Shown piece after piece: positions 57,985-64,000 of a stretch of 64,000 nucleotides of DNA. The first letter of the stretch is position 1; every line of letters starts with the position of its first letter. This DNA comes from Casuarina equisetifolia (Eukaryota > Streptophyta > Magnoliopsida > Fagales > Casuarinaceae), in NCBI GenBank assembly GCA_028551475.1, contig CM052354.1, positions 11,739,172 to 11,803,171 on the forward strand. The letters run 5' to 3'. The notes below the pieces were generated by a model. It saw only the letters and a program-made list of their open reading frames with translations. It did no database searches and was not told where the DNA came from. The position numbers and the translations under genes were made by a program.

Positions 57985-58330
57985 AAGTGTTACTTATCTT
58001 GAATGGTAGAATGGAATACCAGGGTATTAGAGATTGTCTCAGGATACCAAGTTTCTTAACTTTATTAGTAATAGTATCCATATTCCTTACATTGCTTTTT
58101 AGAGAGATAAGCTCACTTTTTTTATGGTATCGAAGCCAGGTTTGATATCAGGCAGTCTCGGTAGAGGTCCCTATTGTGATTAGCGATATCCCTACTCCTT
58201 ATAAGGCCTTTTAGGAAGATAAGCCTTATCACAATCTTGGATGCCGAATTCTTCAACTTTATTAGTAGTGGTATCTTTATTCTTTATAAAGCCTTTTAAA
58301 GAAATAAATCTGCTTCTTATAAATCTTATC
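57985..58330 (+). mobile_element. TRIM-like element
   Basis: An 85 bp segment near 58036-58121 (ataccaagtttcttaacttt, attagtaatagtatc) recurs near 58236-58320 (atgccgaattcttcaacttt, attagtagtggtatc). A primer-site-like TGGTATCGAAGCC follows the first copy at about 58122. There is no coding content. Exact LTR ends are unclear. Confidence 0.5.
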
Positions 58331-60900
58331 TTTAGTAGCGCATGGAAATCCTAGCTCTAGGAAGAGGGAAAGTCGTAGCTTTAATAGTGTATTCGAATAT
58401 GGGTTTTCTCCTTCTTATTCGAATTGTTGGAATCCAACTAAAACAAGAAAACGTTGTCTTCTATGTCTTTCTCCTCTTCATTGTATTTGTTGGTATTTTT
58501 TCTTGTCTTATTTCTTTATAGAATTGTGAGGCCTTGTATACGGCCCTCTAAATTACTCCACTGAAGATACTTTTTAAGGTATGCTTGTATCAATAATAAA
58601 CAAATTTTTATTCTCATTGCTTTCTCACCAAGTCGCGCGTTTATCAGGCTTTGGATTATTTGTGGTATGAGAGGAGTTCCGATCCTATGAAATCCTACAA
58701 CAATTCTTGCGATAACTATTCACGGCTGATCAACCACTAGTGCAGAAATCCACTGTCCCATCCGTCAAGCCAATACGTTTTTTTTTATTTGTCTGCAACT
58801 TTGTTATGTTTCCGCCTCAAAACTATTCTCCGCTATTATTAATAATCCAACATTTACTTAAAAATTAGGTATACTTAGCATCTGTGCTTAGGCTTCTGAA
58901 TGCTAACTCTAACTCTAGGTCCATTATCTTTTGGATATTGCCTTATTTAACATATTAAAAGCATGACCATTTCTGAACTCGTTAAATTTGGTCTGTATTC
59001 TCCTACTTTTAAGTTCAATTTGATCTCACTCTCTAAATTTTTCCTTGAAAACAATTGCTTGCTATTATTTTATCATGGATTATGTGTTTTTTTAGGACTT
59101 TTCGATGGGTAAGAACAAGGGACTTGATAGGGTAAGAAACGGACTTTCTTATTTTGTAGAAAGTCTTCAGGGCAAATTAGTTGCACAATTATTTAGGTTT
59201 CACCCATCATTTAAGAACCTTTCATTGACATGTAATTTTTTTAGTTTGCAACTATGGCACTATAGGTTTGGACATATATCCAATTTGAAATTCAAGTTCA
59301 TTAGTAGGTTTCAATTTTCAAATTTTTCTCATAATATGTACTATGAAATTTGTCCTCTTGCAAAACAATCTTGTAACCCATTCTCTTCACATGATAAAAA
59401 TGTGTAACAAGCTTCTGCTCTAATTCATGTTAATGTTTATGGACCTTAATAAATCATAACCACAACGAATCAAATTATTTTCTTACTATTGTCAATGACT
59501 TCTCGTGAGGAAAATGCATTCTCTTCTAAAGGTTAAAAGTGAGACAACGTCTCTCTTGGAGACATTTTTCAACTTAACAAAACCAATTTGATTTAAAAAT
59601 AAAATGCATGAGAATTAACAATACATTAGATTTTCTCAATCATAACTGCAAAAAATTGTTTTCATCACATGAATGTTCAAGAGCTCTCATCCTATAATAG
59701 AACAATGTAATTGAAAGAAAACACTATCACTTTTTAGATGTGGCGTGAATAATTTAAAAGTAAAGTACCTACAAATTTTTGGAGGGAGTGTTTACAAACT
59801 AAAACCTATCTCATAAATAGGTTGCTTTCATCAATCTTAAATGGTTGCACCTAATTTTAGAAATTGTTTGGCAAACTAAAAATATTGACCATCTTGTAGT
59901 CCTTGGTAGCTTTTGTAATCTCCAATTGTTGCTTTCAATAGTAATGTGTTATATAGAGTTTAATTTGGTAAGGATTTTTCCTACAACTATTTAAGTGTAT
60001 TTTTATACAAAGTATTTGTTCATGTTCTAAAGGATAAGAGATTAAAATTAGATGAGTTTGGCTATAAACTCATGAGAATGTACATTTCTTAACTGGGGTT
60101 TTGATGAGTTTGGCTAAAAACTTTATAGTTGTAAAGAAAATTGTGAGCAGTTGTAATGTTGTATTATTTAACATAAGAATATAAAAGATATTGGCTAGGA
60201 AGATAAGACTATGTCACAAGGCTCTTAGATTAGTATAATATTAATTTAATCCTTTCAAATGATTTACAGATATAATTATGAGAACAAGTTGAAGATGGTA
60301 TCTACTGTGAAACTCATAGTTAGATTAAGAATAACCAACAAAATATAGATAACAGTGACACTTAGATAGATAATATTGTTAATGTTCAATAGAATTCGCT
60401 TACAATTCTACCATTATAAAGTTTACCAGAAATTGTCATCCATCCTTTAAATGCCTTATTAAGGAATGTTTAGTATTGGTTGATGCATGTGAGTCTAAAA
60501 GCTTTGAAAAAACAGTAAAAGATATGAACTAAAAAAAAATGGATTGATACAATGCAACATGAGTTAAAATCTTTATATGATAAACACTTGAGTTGATAAT
60601 ATTGCTTATGGGAAAAAAAGCTTTGAAGGGTTGATGGACTTACAAAGTAAAGCCTGATGAAATTCTTCACAAGCTTAATATAAAGTTAAACTAGTCATTA
60701 AAGGTCTTAGTAAAAAAAATGATTATGATAAGATCTTTTCACTTATTGTAAAATGTCTTCAATTTGTGTAGTTTTGATATTATTTCTAATCTTAATCTTG
60801 AGATTGAGTAAATGGACATAAAGACTACTTTCCTTTATGATGACTTAAATGATGACATTTACATGGAACATTTAGAGGATTTCAAAGAAAAAGATTAAAT
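58331..60900 (+). mobile_element. Ty1/copia retrotransposon fossil
   Basis: An LTR-like stretch precedes a primer-site-like TGGTATGAGAGGAGTTCC (58662-58679). A gag-pre-integrase region follows at 59105-59407 (LQLWHYRFGHISNLKFKF; YYEICPLAKQSCNPF), then decayed integrase. Near 60809-60895 is a reverse-transcriptase trace (MDIKTTFLYDDLNDDIYMEH). It is heavily decayed, and no second LTR is identified. Confidence 0.7.
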
Positions 60901-61890
60901 AAAAAACACTATATTTGTAAGCTCCAAAAAAAAAAAAAGCATTTCAAGATAGAAGACTTGTATTTCAACTCTCACAATTTCCTCTTTGCCTCATGGACAA
61001 TATTTTTAAGGTAAAATTGTTTTTTCAATTCCATTTTAAAGATTTTGAAGGTATTTATATGGTATAGAACTTTCTCCATTTTGACATATTTCCTTTACCA
61101 CCATAGTGTTTGATTATTGGTAAGAAAGATGAAAGCAATACATACCTTAATGGGTTTGTCTTTAATGCCCATACCCTACAAATAATGCTCCATACTAAAG
61201 CAAATTATCTACTTCCTTGGCATTTCCCATGCCATTGAACCCCCTCAAACGTGAAACCTTCACTTATGGAGCTTTTCTAACGGCACCACTAGTGCTAGCC
61301 AATTTGTGACCCCAATCCCTCTTGGCCACCTCAAGTTCCTTGCATAAAGACTCAACCTACATTTAGACAATGTCTCCTTCATTGTCTTCTTAAGGTTGAC
61401 CACACCTTTGTGCCTTTCCAACTCAACCTTTTTCCTTTATTTTAGGGACTCTTTGACCTTGTTGACTTCACCAAACACATGTGCCTCTAATGGAGAGAAA
61501 TTATGTTCCAATTGTCCAACTCATTGGACCATTCCTCCAATACCCTTTCAAAACGGGTGACCTTCACTTCCAATGTGGTAGTATCTCAAGATTGATTCTA
61601 ACCTCTATTCTTCCTTACTTAGGGAGGAGGGACAACAACATTATTGCTTTGTTGAGTGCCTCCTACCCCTTCTTTACTACACTCTACATATTTCCTAAGC
61701 AAACTCAACTTAAATACCATTTTGTCATCAGCTTGATATTCTAACTAGCTTACTAGGTGGAGTTACCAAACCCTTTATAAATTCAAGACCTCCCACTTAC
61801 CTTTCTAATATAGGAAAATGTCCTCCATATATCCACTTTCTTGAAGTGTTGATTGAGACGTTTGGAAATTTCCGAAATGCCATAGCTCAC
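60901..61890. other. Probable retroelement-derived DNA, no gene recognised
   Basis: Text at 61090-61700 reads like - strand low-complexity coding relics (repeated Lys/Glu-type codons when reversed), as in non-autonomous gypsy elements, but no domain can be named. The + strand open frame at 61481-61744 looks fortuitous. Confidence 0.35.
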
Positions 61891-61899
61891 ATGAGCATG

Positions 61900-62330
61900 A
61901 GAGCCTTTTTGCGCCTTGCGTGTGGTAGAAACATGATATTTTAAGAGGAGGTGGGCAATGAGGAGATATTATTAGAGACCCTTCTAGACACCAAATTATA
62001 GCCATTAAATTTAATAGATCCCAACCATCTATTCTAAGGTAGAACCACTATAAATACCAAATGAAACCCATTGTAGAGGAGTGTAGAAAAATCCACGTAT
62101 AGAAAAGCTCATTCTCTATAGCTTTCTTCCCTATCCTATAACCGTGCCTTTATCTTTCTTTCTTTTTTCCCCGAAAGTTCATTTTCTCTCTCCTCCTAAT
62201 CTCTTTCTCCTTTTGTTTTTATTGTGTGAGTTTGGTTGATTTAGCCATTCTAAAAATAAAGGAAAGTATTAAGTGTCAAACGGAGCCCTAGGACTATCTA
62301 ACTCCATAATAAAGTGATATTAAAGCCAAC
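61900..62330 (+). repeat. Possible solo LTR or LTR end
   Basis: A TATA-like word (ctataaatacc, 62049) is followed by a pyrimidine-rich leader. 'aaagtgatattaaagccaac' near 62311 resembles a degenerate methionine-tRNA primer site after an LTR. A second copy was not found. Confidence 0.35.
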
Positions 62331-64000
62331 CCATGACCCATTTCTAATGTTAATGCCAAGCGCTCAAAGGTGGGTAGGCAAGGAGACACCCAATTGTCAT
62401 ATGACAGTCACATTAAGAGCAACATTGATTTGAGTAGGATAAAATGTCATATTTTAAACAAAACACTTTAAGAGGGAAAATTTATGGAAGACATTGTCCC
62501 ATGTTAGAAATGCAAGTAGGGGGTCTTGGATTTACAAGGGATTCGGTAACTTCGCCTAATAGGTTGGTCTTTAGGATTGGAATTTCAAGCCAATAACCAT
62601 TAGCTACTTGTGTTGGAATATTGGATTCATCTACACTTAACGAGGGATTTAGTTACATTATTTAGTTGGAATGCTGGATTCAATCATCAATTATCCGAAG
62701 AGATTACGGTTTTAATCACGATACTCGATTTCTAATTGGAAGCTAGCTACTCTTTATGCCTAGACTTACTAGTTGAAGCATCATTTGTTGCACACAATTG
62801 GAAGAATAAGCTACCGCTATTCATCAGAATTTCGAGACTAATTTTGCAATGGAATTTCTCGTCCAGTATTGGATTTTCATTCAAATTCAAGTTCATTCAT
62901 ATACATAAGAACTAAACTCCAATTCCCAAGGATTTTTTTTCCCATCTTGTCGACGGATTCATTGGTTATCGGGAAATCAAAACCAATAAAGTTGTCGGTC
63001 ATTGTGTACTAGGATTGTTTTTACTTTCTCATAGATAAAATCCAAAAACATTACAAACTAGTGATTGAATTTAAAGGATACAGTGTTATTCATTTTATTC
63101 AGATCAAGTAATACAATCGGCACCCAAAAGGAAATAAGTTCATCCATTCAACATATACAACTTTAACCATTCCGATTTTTTTTAGAGAAATTTGGAGTGC
63201 TGACAGAGCCATCGCGCAAGGCTTGCTGTGTTCCCAAAATTGTAGAACTTGTAAATTGGTAGCTAGTCCTTATACAAATATAGACCATGTGATACATTGT
63301 AATTTGAACCTATATGGATCAAATCGAAGGTTCTTTTTTCTTAATAAGTTTCGCAAAGATTTTTAACCCCAACAAGATCAGGAACAACCCTGTCAGTGGC
63401 TATTCTTCTAACGGTCGACTAAAGTGCCATTTTTCGAAACATTTCAAACTTAGCTTTTAACTTAAGTCGAACAAGGAGTTAACTCATCAGTGGTGCATTC
63501 TCTTTGTGTCATGTTTTATGGTTGTGTTGAAGATCATATTGGTCTTCTATCATGTACCGTTAGCTTTGATGAACATTATCATCATCATTGCATGGAAGTT
63601 TAGAAAGCCCTAAAAACAACATCCATCTTCCTGCTAATACTTCTAACAAAAGTAGCCTGATTACCAGAAGTATCTAATCTATTAAGTCTGCACATCTATT
63701 TCCTAATTGATTCATTTTGTTAGCTGAAAATCCTAAGCAGTACAACTCTTTTCCCCGCTTCACCAAAATATATATATCTATAGAATTAATTAATTAATTA
63801 AAATTATAAATAAAAAATAAAAATAAAAACGAAAGATAAACCTCTCAATGTTTACCTCTCCTTATTTATCTATCTTTAATTTCTTCAGACTTTATAACTA
63901 TTCATTGGTGATGCAACGTAACGTACCAATTCCAATAATTAGCTCGTCACTATTTGACCGAAGAAGTCTGGTTATTTATACTCTCTGCATATTTCAGTAA
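62331..64000. other. No gene recognised
   Basis: AT-rich DNA with short simple repeats at 63785-63832 (ttaa and aataaa runs). Open frames are all short. A stretch at 62475-62700 has repeated 'gttggaat.ttggattca' words suggestive of decayed repeat DNA. Confidence 0.5.

Noticed and set aside
63775-63835. TTAA-rich run as a possible transposon target or matrix-attachment site
   Set aside because: A simple AT repeat of a kind common in plant intergenic DNA, with nothing specific to support a function.
1-64000. tRNA, rRNA, CRISPR or bacterial-type operons
   Set aside because: No cloverleaf with a proper B-box, no rRNA-like conserved tracts and no spacer-repeat arrays were seen. The repeats found are retroelement or segmental in nature.

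Overview
The window looks like repeat-rich nuclear DNA from a eudicot plant, probably a woody one. It is AT-rich and full of LTR retrotransposon relics, TRIMs and L1-type LINE pieces. The host gene families seen are plant ones: a subfamily-XII LRR receptor kinase, an OR23-like F-box/kelch protein, a SKOR/GORK-type potassium channel, a GT8 glycosyltransferase and a DC1 protein. The species cannot be fixed by reading alone. No tRNA, rRNA or CRISPR was seen.

Layout. 1-5.6 kb: no recognisable gene, some AT-rich repeats. 5.6-17.6 kb: segmental-duplication unit A, split by a 4.4 kb LTR element (7278-11673) that carries a piece of a SKOR-like channel gene and a nested TRIM, and carrying an 829 bp retroposed insertion at 16.1-16.9 kb. 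18.06-18.24 kb: an orphan GT8 exon. 20.2-22.9 kb: a Ty1/copia fossil between two inverted copies of an unknown open segment. 22.9-26.4 kb: an LRR receptor kinase gene on the + strand, interrupted by a 5'-truncated LINE with an 18 bp target duplication. 26.4-32.6 kb: retroposon relics, AT-rich DNA and one DC1 fragment. 32.6-36.0 kb: unit B, cut off by a Ty3/gypsy fragment (36.0-37.9 kb). 37.9-46.3 kb: unit C, holding a four-LTR TRIM array. 46.6-52.2 kb: a Ty3/gypsy fossil lying inside a member of the peptide family. 52.6-57.8 kb: diverged copies of the same units with an F-box/kelch pseudogene and another peptide gene. 58-62.4 kb: TRIM-like and copia relics. The rest is unassigned.

The most interesting content is a locally amplified family of small secreted-peptide-like genes on the - strand (copies at 14.1, 41.2, 46.6+52.2, 54.2 and 57.6 kb). 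The two best copies differ at about 24 of 62 residues outside a 24-residue block, but at none inside it, where the only four base differences are synonymous. That is the signature expected of a propeptide with a constrained mature peptide. I do not recognise the family; a partial resemblance to CLE/TDIF-type peptides is noted but not relied on. An N-terminal F-box fragment accompanies the peptide gene in units A and C and, in fuller form, at 56 kb; unit B keeps the F-box fragment but has lost its peptide gene. This suggests an ancestral F-box/kelch-plus-peptide neighbourhood that was duplicated and then invaded by transposons.
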